Source of the DNA: an uncultured Bacteroidales bacterium
GTDB taxonomy: Bacteria > Bacteroidota > Bacteroidia > Bacteroidales > P3
Length of the DNA: 36,391 nt
Assembly (NCBI GenBank): GCA_947168515.1
Contig: CAMVMF010000033.1
Span: 1-36,391 of the forward strand
Reading direction: 5' to 3'
Under the pieces are notes generated by a model. The model searched no databases. It saw only the letters and a list, made by a program, of their open reading frames with translations, and was not told the DNA's origin. Shown here piece by piece: positions 23,600 to 33,300 of this stretch. Made by a program: the position numbers and the translations under genes. Each line of letters starts with the position of its first letter. Positions within the stretch are counted from its first letter, which is position 1.

Positions 23600-26500
23600 T
23601 TACCAATCTGCATTCAAATATTTCTTCAGTTGTCCGGCATTGAGCACTTCATAGCTGAGCATCTTGCGTTTCTGTAGTGGGGCAATATTCTTGCCAACAC
23701 CGTCGTCGAGTTTCGGGTCATAACCGCTGGCAAGAAGGTCATCCACTTTCTGGCAGAACTCCTGCAACTCTGTCAGTGTCTCGCGAAGTTCCTGTGCCTC
23801 CATGCGTCCTTCGGTGTTGCTGGTATCAATGGAGTTGAGACGGTCACGAAGGGCAGCCTCACGGTTGGCGGCATAGATAGAACGAACACGATACAGGGCA
23901 TCGCGGCTCCATTTATAGATGCTGACGTACAGCTCTATGGCATGATGAGGCCCACTGCTCAAGTGCCATATGAACGGTGTCTTCGGCAGATACATAAAGA
24001 GGTTCAGGTGGTCGCTGAGTTGTTGGAAGAATCGCTCTTGCAGATATTTCTCTAAACCGCAACCTAACAACTGGCATACCTGAGAGAACTGTGCAGCTGA
24101 GTAGCCACGCTCCATCATTTCCTTTTCTATGCGAATGACAAGGCGTTCCTCACCGAGTCGGTCGCCTAATGGGATGATGCCATCATCATCCTTCGCCAAC
24201 ACAGTGCGGATAACATCGGTCATCAGTTCGAAGGCTAATACCTGTGTGCGCTGAGGAGGCAGCACATTGGCATTCTTAAACTGCCACCATGCTTCCACGG
24301 GGTTCACATTGCGCTTGATGCAGAACTCCTCCCACTCGTTGTTATTCTGGTAAAGGGTTTCGAAGTCGGTAATCTTTGGCAGGTCATCACGCTCCTCCAA
24401 GTTCTCCAAATGTTCCAGTACATCACTCGTTGGCTTGAACTCGCTTTCTGACGTTAGCCACTGCATATAGGCAACCTTTGCCTCATGGCTCACAGGCAGG
24501 TCGCCAACAGGTATGCCTTCTTTGTCAAGTACCATTTGCTTGTCGTGTTCACTCAATTCATAGATTTTGAAGACGGTCTTGTTGATGATGCTCTCGTCGA
24601 GGAGAATTTGGGTAAGAAGAGCATTCTCCATATTGAAATATAGATAAATAGATGCACCCACATCTCCTTCAGTACGGATAGGAGATTGTTCAAATAATGG
24701 TTCAATTAAAGAACTCTTGCATAAGAGCTTCTTTATCTCCACATTTTGTTCTGAAAGTCTTCCTATATCATTTGTAATCTCAGAACTAATTGTGTCTAAA
24801 TCAATAAAAGGTAACCTTTCTACATCTGTTGGCTGAACATTTACTGTTGGATTAAGACAATTACATGAATATTTAATAAGAATAGAATTAAGGACTCCGA
24901 GCACAAAATAAGTATGCGTTCCAAAAACAGCAGAACTCCCCATGTCAAACAACGTGTTATCTTCAAGGAGCCTGAAGCACAGCCCTTTAGACCCTAAACC
25001 GTTATATGTTAGCCCCGTTTGGAAATATTTCCTTGGTATATTATAACTATTTTGGGCTTTCAACATGGAAAAGTCATTCTCTACATTAAGTTTTAGCCAA
25101 TTGTTTCCATACCATTTGTTGTAGAAGCCACCTTTTGTGTAAACCGCCCACTTGATGTCATCTTCTACTTCCCACCAAAACCTTAGAAGAGCTTCGTTAC
25201 ATCCTGTCTTAAATCCACTTACGACATCCGCCTTTTTTCCAAGGTAGTACGCAGAAAATTTATTGCGATAATTATTAGAAATCCAGTAAATAAATGGAAA
25301 TAATTTAATTCCTTTCAAATCTTCCTGCTGAATTCTATATGTACGATTATCAGGTATATTATTACAGAATCTGTCATAAGCCAGGGATAGCCTTGCTTTC
25401 TTATCTTTTTCTTGTAAATTCACATTTAGTTCGAAAAAGATCGAATCAGAATTATCATTGTTGCTATCTAATACATAAAATGCAGGAGCACTCGCATACC
25501 CTGTACCCTTAAACATATTAATCCTGTCAAGCCCATAATCCACAAACAGATGTATATGCCAGTTTTCCAATATATATTTCCTAACATCAACAAAAGATTT
25601 GATAAACATGAAGGTTAAGGGGTGAATCATCCCCACCTTACCATCATCCCCAGCCAATTCACAGCATCGTTTGATAAAGCAAGCATAGAGGTTGGAATTG
25701 AACTTCAAAGGCTTTTTATAGTTCTCCTCTATAAACTTTTTCAACTCAGTTCCAAAGTCGCCACTATCCGTATAGGGCGGATTGGCTACTACCACATCAT
25801 ATTTGTTGGCAATGATTTCGAGGAACGAAATAGCATCGTTGGTCTTTGCCAGCGTATAGGCATTGCTGCCAAGCTCGCCCAATTCGTTCACCTTCTGCCG
25901 CAGCTGATTCATGAACTGCTGCTTAAAGGAGAACATATCCTCCATCTGTTCTTGTGCAAAGAGGCTGTGGTTGTCATCATTGGGCAGAATCTTGTTTAAT
26001 GTCTCATCCACACGCACCAGCGATCCGAATTTATAAGCATTGCTTAGGTCGTCCCATATCATCCGCATGATGTTACGCTTCGACTCGTCCAGATTGTCTA
26101 TGGCCTCAAAGGTGTCTTTCACCTCTTCATAATCATCAAGAAAGAAATGTGTGCTCACCACATTGGTATAAGCAGGCCAATGGCTACGATGACCACCTAA
26201 TTCTCGTGCCTTGATAAAAAGTGCAATCTGAGAAATCTGGGCTGCACGCTCATCCAAGTCAACACCGAAGAGGTTGTTCTCTACAATCATCTTCGGAATA
26301 TCACGGCGGCTGTAGTCGTGCTCGTAGTTTTCCATCTGATCCACGTACAAGTCGTAGAACAGCGAGAAGGCATAAATCAGGAAGTTGCCCGAACCACAAG
26401 CAGGGTCGAGTAGTCGCATCTGACGCAAATCCTTTGGATGGCGCACCTGATGGTCTGGGGTATTGGCTATCTGGTATTTCTCTTTGATATGGCTGTCGGG

Positions 26501-27235
26501 AAACATCTCCATATATGCCTTACCCAGCGTGTTGTCAACAAGGAACTTCACCACCCACTGAGGCGTATAAACCTGACTCTGAAGCGACACCTTATTGTAT
26601 TCTGTCTTCTCGCCACTCTGCTTCAATGCCTCTTTTTCTACAGCATTGAAGTTCTCGTAGAGCCAGCCGAGGATGTCATCGCCCTTCCATACGTCGGCTC
26701 CACAGTCATCATCCTCTTCCACAGCATTGAACCGGTCGATAATCTCATTCAGTTCATTGGCTGTCGGCATCAATGCGTATGGATAGTCTTTGCGATAAAG
26801 AGGGATATGTTCACCAAGGTTGTCGAACTGGTCACTGAGAAAATGCTTCAGTCCCTCACGTTCCGCATTACGTTCTTCCGGATGGTTCTCTAACCACGCA
26901 TTATGCTCAAAGGAACGTCCCGAATTCTCTTTCCGTCGAGTGACAATCTCAGGAAACAATTCTTTCGACTCCATCACCTTAATGGCAGCAATGCGGTTGA
27001 AGAGCGTGAATACACACTCGTTGATGGCAGCCTGACGCGCCTCCTCATAGTCTCCCAACTCGCTCAGGTGACTACTCATCAGCTCATCCAGTTTCCTACG
27101 CTTGTCTTGGTGCTCTGCTGGAATCTGCTCTAAAGGAGAAGCAGCTTCCTTTCGAAGTCCCATGCGAGAGAAACGGTTGTCGAATGCCTGCTGAATAAGG
27201 TGCCGTATGTCGAGAACGTGATTTATCAGTTTCAT
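23600..27235 (-). CDS. pglX: BREX-1 adenine-specific DNA methyltransferase PglX
   Basis: This 1211-residue protein has the usual size for type I PglX. The SAM-binding motif LLDPACGSGNF lies near 268-278 and the catalytic NPPYTDSG near 481-488, marking an N6-adenine methyltransferase of the Eco57I/type IIG-like group. No N-terminal restriction nuclease motif is seen, as in other PglX. Known role: it methylates one strand of a non-palindromic site to mark self DNA and takes part in exclusion of unmodified phage. The coding region about 24,620-25,640 (residues about 530-870, the expected target-recognition part) is strikingly AT-rich: 20-33% GC in sampled 60-base lines versus 48-58% in flanking parts of the gene. 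Its ATG overlaps the previous stop (TAATG). Confidence 0.95.
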   Translation of the reverse strand: MKLINHVLDIRHLIQQAFDNRFSRMGLRKEAASPLEQIPAEHQDKRRKLDELMSSHLSELGDYEEARQAAINECVFTLFNRIAAIKVMESKELFPEIVTRRKENSGRSFEHNAWLENHPEERNAEREGLKHFLSDQFDNLGEHIPLYRKDYPYALMPTANELNEIIDRFNAVEEDDDCGADVWKGDDILGWLYENFNAVEKEALKQSGEKTEYNKVSLQSQVYTPQWVVKFLVDNTLGKAYMEMFPDSHIKEKYQIANTPDHQVRHPKDLRQMRLLDPACGSGNFLIYAFSLFYDLYVDQMENYEHDYSRRDIPKMIVENNLFGVDLDERAAQISQIALFIKARELGGHRSHWPAYTNVVSTHFFLDDYEEVKDTFEAIDNLDESKRNIMRMIWDDLSNAYKFGSLVRVDETLNKILPNDDNHSLFAQEQMEDMFSFKQQFMNQLRQKVNELGELGSNAYTLAKTNDAISFLEIIANKYDVVVANPPYTDSGDFGTELKKFIEENYKKPLKFNSNLYACFIKRCCELAGDDGKVGMIHPLTFMFIKSFVDVRKYILENWHIHLFVDYGLDRINMFKGTGYASAPAFYVLDSNNDNSDSIFFELNVNLQEKDKKARLSLAYDRFCNNIPDNRTYRIQQEDLKGIKLFPFIYWISNNYRNKFSAYYLGKKADVVSGFKTGCNEALLRFWWEVEDDIKWAVYTKGGFYNKWYGNNWLKLNVENDFSMLKAQNSYNIPRKYFQTGLTYNGLGSKGLCFRLLEDNTLFDMGSSAVFGTHTYFVLGVLNSILIKYSCNCLNPTVNVQPTDVERLPFIDLDTISSEITNDIGRLSEQNVEIKKLLCKSSLIEPLFEQSPIRTEGDVGASIYLYFNMENALLTQILLDESIINKTVFKIYELSEHDKQMVLDKEGIPVGDLPVSHEAKVAYMQWLTSESEFKPTSDVLEHLENLEERDDLPKITDFETLYQNNNEWEEFCIKRNVNPVEAWWQFKNANVLPPQRTQVLAFELMTDVIRTVLAKDDDGIIPLGDRLGEERLVIRIEKEMMERGYSAAQFSQVCQLLGCGLEKYLQERFFQQLSDHLNLFMYLPKTPFIWHLSSGPHHAIELYVSIYKWSRDALYRVRSIYAANREAALRDRLNSIDTSNTEGRMEAQELRETLTELQEFCQKVDDLLASGYDPKLDDGVGKNIAPLQKRKMLSYEVLNAGQLKKYLNADW

Positions 27236-28110
27236 TACTCACTTAATTTTTGAAGAGTATTTATTTTATAAGCGACACGTTTAGGAACGCGACTACTATC
27301 GTTAATGTGATAGGAGTGATATGGTCTTTCTATAGCGTCAGGTTGAAGATGGGCATATTTACAACCTGCCTGAAATTCCATATACTTATCATGCTTGGTA
27401 TCAAAACAATACAAAGTGTCATACATTGGTTCACCTATTGCTCTTGGCAGCAGTTCCTCTGCATGTGATATCGAACATAAAAGAAGTGAAACTTCATCTC
27501 CCTTATTACCTTTATGTGCTCCTATACCATTTTCTCCATGTTTCTCATTCCATTCATATACCCTAAGTGGCTTATGATGATTGGAAAGCCATTCAAACAC
27601 ATGGGATATGGACATAGGGAGAGAGCCGACGGTGAAAGTAGAAGTTTTAGTCTTCAATTCCCAGGTTTTACCCTTATCACCAAACGCATTTGTAGCTATG
27701 AGATAAGAGTTTGCAGGTGTAGATTCTATTCTTGCGGCTATTTCTGTTCTGATTTCATTTTTAATTATCTCATCGTGAATGCCGTATTCTTCTGTTTCAG
27801 AAGACACACGATTTCTACGCCAATCTTTTAATCCATATTGTTTGAATATTGATCTAAGTTGTCTTACTCTTGAAGGATAGCATTCCGGAAGTACATTTAC
27901 GGCATACAAGTATGCGTTTATATTCATCGAATCATAAATCATACTGCATTCCTCATCATTGAAGAAATCGACAAATATGCCTGTCTCTTTTATCTGTACC
28001 CCCATCGTCTTGTCATCATACAACTCATCAACAACCCAGTCTTTTGAAGTGACCAGATTACCATTGTCGTTATATTCAGGAAACACCAAGGCAATTATAT
28101 TTTTAGCCAT
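27235..28110 (-). CDS. Unknown protein coupled to pglX (third member of nested trio)
   Basis: This 291-residue soluble protein has no recognised family. It starts MAKNIIALVFPEYNDNGN and is mixed alpha/beta, with no signal peptide or membrane segment. Visible features: an FVDFFNDEECSMIYDSMN segment (about 48-65), a basic KDWRRNR patch (about 95-101), a His/Gly-rich EWNEKHGENGIGAHKGNKGD stretch (about 185-205), and a conserved-looking C-terminus with PYHSYHINDSSRVPKRV (about 264-280). The His-rich segments could form a nuclease-like site, but no known motif fits. Its gene sits 12 bases after the DUF3696-type ATPase and its stop overlaps the pglX ATG, so it is in the BREX operon. With DUF262 and the ATPase it may form a self-contained defence unit; its role is unknown. 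Confidence 0.8.
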   Translation of the reverse strand: MAKNIIALVFPEYNDNGNLVTSKDWVVDELYDDKTMGVQIKETGIFVDFFNDEECSMIYDSMNINAYLYAVNVLPECYPSRVRQLRSIFKQYGLKDWRRNRVSSETEEYGIHDEIIKNEIRTEIAARIESTPANSYLIATNAFGDKGKTWELKTKTSTFTVGSLPMSISHVFEWLSNHHKPLRVYEWNEKHGENGIGAHKGNKGDEVSLLLCSISHAEELLPRAIGEPMYDTLYCFDTKHDKYMEFQAGCKYAHLQPDAIERPYHSYHINDSSRVPKRVAYKINTLQKLSE

Positions 28111-28122
28111 ATAAACCAGTTG

Positions 28123-29241
28123 TTAGAAGCCCATTATTGTCCGCATGTCTATATCTATTTGGTCAAAGAAACCTTTTGGAGGATTAGCAACTCTACCGTC
28201 CTCAAGTATCTTCAACGTACAAGGCTTGGACGTGTGCTGGCTTTCATCACGTTCAAAATAATATGCTTTAACCAATGGCAGATACCCTGGTTCATTCACA
28301 ATGGCGACCAACGCACCATTCATAATATGGTCGCTATGTGTTTCTATGATAATCTGTATTCCAGCCTTCGCTGCCTTCATAAGCAGCTTCATAAGTTCTG
28401 CCTGAGCACGAGGATGAATATGCGCTTCAGGATTTTCTATAAGAAGAATGGCGCCAGGAGAAGCACTCAGGACTGCAATAATAATTGGCAAGACATAAGA
28501 AATACCATAACCAACATTAATCGCTGACATTGGTTCCGTCATAGTGTTCCCTTCTCTGCTGAATTTATAATTTAGCTTGAAATCATTTCCATTAAGTTCG
28601 ATATTGATATTTACACGAGGCGACACTTGTTGCATCCACAATTGAACCTGTGTGGATAAAAGATCATTGTTTTCATTATCGTACAACAACTCCGGAATAC
28701 AATGTATCTTATTCCCGAAATGACTCAAAAAATGTATTGCATATTCACATTGACCATTATTTTTAGAAATCTGTTTTTGGTGCTGCACCACATTTGTATC
28801 TCTTTCATATCCTTTCTGTGGACCATATCGAAATGCACTTATATACTGGAAATTAGAAGTAAACAGAGAACATTTCGATAAATCTTTATTCTGATTCTCC
28901 AAATTGATAGCAGGCAGATATGTTTCATAACTATCCGTATCTTCATAAGAGAACTCGAAATCTAAAGTTTCTGAATCATCTTCCAATTGGATGCTTAATA
29001 CCCCATCAGAACAAGAATGACATTCAACATCATTGGCGATACCTAAGTCAGCCAAATCTCCTTTTAGATTTAATCCAAACAATGGGGTGTTTCCCGTGTA
29101 TGACTGTCTAAGTAACAAGAGCGACTGTATGACCGATGACTTACCCATACCATTTTGACCTGTGAGCAATGTGATATTACCCAATTGAATATTAAGATTA
29201 TTATGAATCTTAAAGTCCTTCAATATCAAATTAGTTATCAT
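28123..29241 (-). CDS. AAA ATPase with DUF3696-type C-terminus
   Basis: This 372-residue protein has Walker A GQNGMGKSS (28-36), a Q-loop region thereafter, Walker B ILLIENPEAHIHP near 262-274 (Glu-Asn-Pro-Glu form), and an H-loop IIIETHSDHIMNG near 292-304. It ends with GRVANPPKGFFDQIDID, the signature of the DUF3696 extension. These ABC/RecF-like ATPases act as sensors or regulators of effectors in several phage-defence systems. The start overlaps the DUF262 stop by 11 bases, and the unknown 291-residue gene follows 12 bases later, so the three are tightly linked. It is more AT-rich than brxC. Confidence 0.88.
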   Translation of the reverse strand: MITNLILKDFKIHNNLNIQLGNITLLTGQNGMGKSSVIQSLLLLRQSYTGNTPLFGLNLKGDLADLGIANDVECHSCSDGVLSIQLEDDSETLDFEFSYEDTDSYETYLPAINLENQNKDLSKCSLFTSNFQYISAFRYGPQKGYERDTNVVQHQKQISKNNGQCEYAIHFLSHFGNKIHCIPELLYDNENNDLLSTQVQLWMQQVSPRVNINIELNGNDFKLNYKFSREGNTMTEPMSAINVGYGISYVLPIIIAVLSASPGAILLIENPEAHIHPRAQAELMKLLMKAAKAGIQIIIETHSDHIMNGALVAIVNEPGYLPLVKAYYFERDESQHTSKPCTLKILEDGRVANPPKGFFDQIDIDMRTIMGF

Positions 29242-30370
29242 AGCTAATTACATGTTTAATGAGTTGATGAACTTTGGTGTGACGATATTCGACTTGAGGA
29301 GTCTTTGCTGTTCCAGAAGTGATTGATTTAATAAAATCTTCATTAATAAACAAAGAATATATTTCGTATTGAAATAGAGCTTTCCTTTGAACAAGAATTT
29401 CTTGTTCGTTTTCTGACAGTTGGGCTATTGAAACACTCAAAACCTCAAAAATAGCTTTGTTCGTTTTTAAAAAACTATTAGGTTTTTGTGGGTCTGGTCG
29501 TTTAAAAGCTGTATTCCCAAGAAGTTTGTAGCAGATTTTCATTGACCGATCAAAAGTGTCATAAATGATGTCAATTTCTTGTTGCGACATTTTATTAATC
29601 TTCTCCAATGCATCGCCCATGAACTCATCAAGATTACCATCATAGTCATTTTTGTAAAGATAGAATGCGACAAAACGGTTAGCGAAGTCACAGTCAGTCA
29701 TTCGTCTTGAAGGAATTTTTCCACCAGTGGCTTTTTTGAAAGAATCCAACTTTACCATTTTCTTCAACAAATCAGTAGCCTTCTTTTGGTATAAAGCATT
29801 GCGCATCTCTTGTGGCGTCAAGGGAACTCCAGCGGTATTAACGCGTTGAAATATCACAAGCTTTACTCTTTGCGGAGTGTTCTTGCGTAATGTATTAAGA
29901 GTGACCTTTAGACTCTTAATCCTTCGAATCTGTGTGCGATCAAATTTATCATACGTCCACCCTTCTAATCCTGTCAGGAACTGCATTCCTTTCAATTTGA
30001 GTTTTTTTGTGATACAGAAATCCGAAAAAGCGCAAAGACGTTGAAGCCCATCAACTACAAGTAGTTTGTTAGATTCCGGGTCTTCACTAAAATAAAATGA
30101 TGGTAAAGGGAGACCCAATAGAGCAGATTCAATCAGGCGACTTTTCTTGACTTGTGACCAAACATCACTTGCACGTTGAAACTCTGGTCGCAGATCAATT
30201 TCATTATATTCAAGTTGGTCCAAAAGAGAACCTAAATTCACAACCGATATATCAACATCTATAGCATTGGGGTCAAAAGGCCCATGAATATCTTCTATGC
30301 TATTGTCTTCTGGCTCAATATCGATATCCTCCTTTAACTGATCAAATTCGTAATCTTCCATAATTTCCAT
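29231..30370 (-). CDS. DUF262 (ParB/Srx-fold, GmrS-type) protein without DUF1524
   Basis: This 379-residue protein has the DUF262 hallmark order: DLRPEFQR (59-66), SRLIESALLGLPLPSFYF (77-94) and VVDGLQRLCAF (105-115) with the Asp-Gly-x-Gln-Arg core (107-111). DUF262 proteins are ParB-like NTP-dependent enzymes; in GmrSD and BrxU this domain is joined to a DUF1524 HNH nuclease. Here no DUF1524 or HNH motif follows: residues 130-379 are helical, including a GVPLTPQEMRNALY segment. It therefore must work with a partner, most likely the overlapping ATPase and the unknown protein. It starts 2 bases after brxC. Sampled coding DNA is only about 23-37% GC, lower than brxC, suggesting separate origin. 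Confidence 0.87.
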   Translation of the reverse strand: MEIMEDYEFDQLKEDIDIEPEDNSIEDIHGPFDPNAIDVDISVVNLGSLLDQLEYNEIDLRPEFQRASDVWSQVKKSRLIESALLGLPLPSFYFSEDPESNKLLVVDGLQRLCAFSDFCITKKLKLKGMQFLTGLEGWTYDKFDRTQIRRIKSLKVTLNTLRKNTPQRVKLVIFQRVNTAGVPLTPQEMRNALYQKKATDLLKKMVKLDSFKKATGGKIPSRRMTDCDFANRFVAFYLYKNDYDGNLDEFMGDALEKINKMSQQEIDIIYDTFDRSMKICYKLLGNTAFKRPDPQKPNSFLKTNKAIFEVLSVSIAQLSENEQEILVQRKALFQYEIYSLFINEDFIKSITSGTAKTPQVEYRHTKVHQLIKHVISYDN

Positions 30371-30372
30371 TA

Positions 30373-33300
30373 TTATTCGTCAAATTTAAGAATGTCGTTT
30401 GTATCGAATTGATTGACCATCGCCAATTGTTGTTTCAGCCATTGCTTGTACTGAGCCACGCTGAGTTGTCCTGTTGGCAGTTGGTTACGCAACTTGCGTT
30501 CCTTAGGCTGTGGCTTTGGTTGCGGATGCGGATTGGGATCTCCAGGACCAGGCTGTGGTTGGGGCTGTGACTGTGGCGCAGGCTTCGGGTCAGATGTACA
30601 AATCTCTGTTTCCATCACATCTACGTCAACGTTCAGTTGTGGCAGCATATTGATGGCACTCACGATGTCACGAAGCTGAAGGTGACAATTGGAGCAACGA
30701 ATCTCGTAGTCCTTCAACTGGATTTTCGAAATGATGTATTTCTTGCATACATCTTCCTTTTCCCTAACTTTTGCATAGAGCCTTGTATTCCACTCTGCAG
30801 GATATTGTTCAGCATTCTTCTTGATAGCTTCAATGCGGGTCAACAGGTCTCCATATCCATTAATCATCTGTTCAGCTTGATGATCCATGTTTTGGTAGTA
30901 CAAGTCCTTGACGTTCTGGTACTCCTTTTTCATCTGCTGATAATTGTGTACAGGATCACTATCAAGCATCTGCAGATAGGCTTCATGAATCTGGTCAAAA
31001 GACTGCATGGGAGAACCTACAAACTCCAGTTCGTTCTTTACATCGAGGAAGTAATCCTTCTGATACTCAATCTCACGCATATTGGTATCAATGAAGCGAA
31101 TATCTGCCTCTATCTTCTCCACCGCCTTGCAGAACTCCTCATTTTCGTTGTCACCAAGGAACGTTCTGGCAGTATTGAAATAGTTGTATTCTGTGACTGT
31201 TCCAGCATATTGTCGAAGTACATCCTTGGCTGCAAGAGAACGACGGAAGATGCGCTCACGCTCAGTGTCGATACATATCTGATTGTTGACTTTGTGAATC
31301 TCAGTAACGGCAAGTGACTGGATGGCTGCAACAAGCTCAAAGTCATTCATGTTGTAACTGAGATTGTTTCCAGTCAGTTCCTTGTAACGGCAGTCCTTCA
31401 AGGAATCAACAATGTCACGTTTCTCATTATAGCTCAGGCTCTTGGTGATGGCCTTAAACGAGGTACGTTGGAAGTTGCGGGAATTGGCAAACGGTTCCTT
31501 CGCTCCCTCTTGCTGCCAGGAGTGATATTCTTGATTGTTGAACTTAATAATAACCTTGCTGGCACGGAAGAGTGCTGCCAAAGTTGAGAAAACCGTACCA
31601 AAACTATAGCCGGTAGGAGCGGCTGCAAGGTCACGCTCCAAATCTGCACCATTCTTATAAGATGCCATTTGTGCCATCATTTCTGTGATGACTGGTAACT
31701 GGTCACCAATGAACTGTCCTGTGGTATCAAAGAACAAGAAGTCTGGCTGCTGACCGATAACATTCTGTAGTTGGTTTTGGCTAACTTTCAACAATTGCTG
31801 AGCAATACTATCCTTTAATGAACCGCCAAGGCGCTTCGTATAGATGTTGCCATACATCTTTAATTCTGCCTCCTTGACGATAGTTGGTGCATTCTGTGCG
31901 GTCATGATGCTGGCATTATAGAGATATACCAGTACACCGTTAGCATATGACTTCACGATGACCTGCTCCAACTGTGCCGTTTTACTCTCCAAAGAGTTGG
32001 CTATCTCGTCAACAACCTTCTTCTCCTCGGAAGTAAGATTAGGTACATTCTTGATAGAACTGATACGAAGAATTTCCTCTGCAATCTTCTGTATTTCTGT
32101 TGCGTAGTCAGAAGAAGGGACAACACTAATAATTCCCTTCTGCGACTGTGTTTCCTCTTTAACGTGTTCGACATACTCATTGAATGAGGGCTTGACACTG
32201 AGAATATCGTGGAAGACAACCTTCATGCCTTGGTCACCGCCAGTAGAAAGAGGCTCTCCACTGTCTGACTGTACAGCGAATCCTACATTGACAGAGTCAA
32301 CAGTCAAATTCTGCGCACCACGAACGAGCGACATCTGCTTCACCTGCTTTGTAATCTCGCCTTTGATGCGATAGTTAGCAATGTCAATGTTGCTCATCAT
32401 TTCAAAGATGCGCTGTTGGGTCTGGCTGGTGATACGGTACTCATCGCCAGAGAGGATAAGAATTTCATCGTTTGCCAGTTTTTTACAGGCTTTCTTTACT
32501 TCTTCAAGTACAGAGAAATAGTCATCCGGACAATTAACGTATGCACGGCTAATATTCTCGGCCGTTGTCTTGGCACCTGATTCGGTAAGGAAATGGATGG
32601 TCTGGAGCAGATCATGTCCCACAACTAAATGAAGATTCATCTCCTTTAGATGCTCGTCGGCCTGATTATAACGAACACGCAGTGATTCTGCCACAGCTTC
32701 TTCTGCCTGTCGGCAAAGTTGTGAGGCATTGACATGGGTGTGAATGTCTTTGTTAGAAAGAGACTCTTTCTTCAATACATCGAATGCGGAAATCAACATT
32801 CCACGAGTACCCACCTGCGTCTTGACAAGTTTTTGAGTGCCGAACAAAAAATACTGAAGCATTTTGAACTGATGCTCATAGAACGGGAAGTAATCCGCGT
32901 ATGTTTTGGCATCCGTAGTTTTGTTGAGTCCCGTTCCGACTATATTGGTAATATCGGAAATCTTACCACTGTTTTTTTTATAATAATCCTGTAAGAGGTC
33001 GTTACCGTCAGCTGTCTTGGCCAAAAGACGTTTGCGGATGATCATATCCACTTCCTCAGCAGCAATAGGGATGCGCTTCCTGAAACGGTCAATAATCTTG
33101 GTCAACAGACTGCGGTTGACATTGGTGCCATTGATGACATCATCCAATTGAAGCTGAGCAATAGCAATAGTCCACACCTTGCGTCCGAGGGCGGCTACAG
33201 CTTCTGCTACTCCTTCAAGGTCAAGGATATTGATCTTCTTTTGAGCAATCGCTTCGCTCACCTCATCAATCATGAATACAATACGGATGTCTGAGTTCTT

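Noticed and set aside
29231..30370. GmrSD/BrxU-type type IV restriction enzyme
   Set aside because: The DUF262 motifs are present but there is no DUF1524 or HNH motif in the remaining 250 residues, and no separate DUF1524 gene is nearby.
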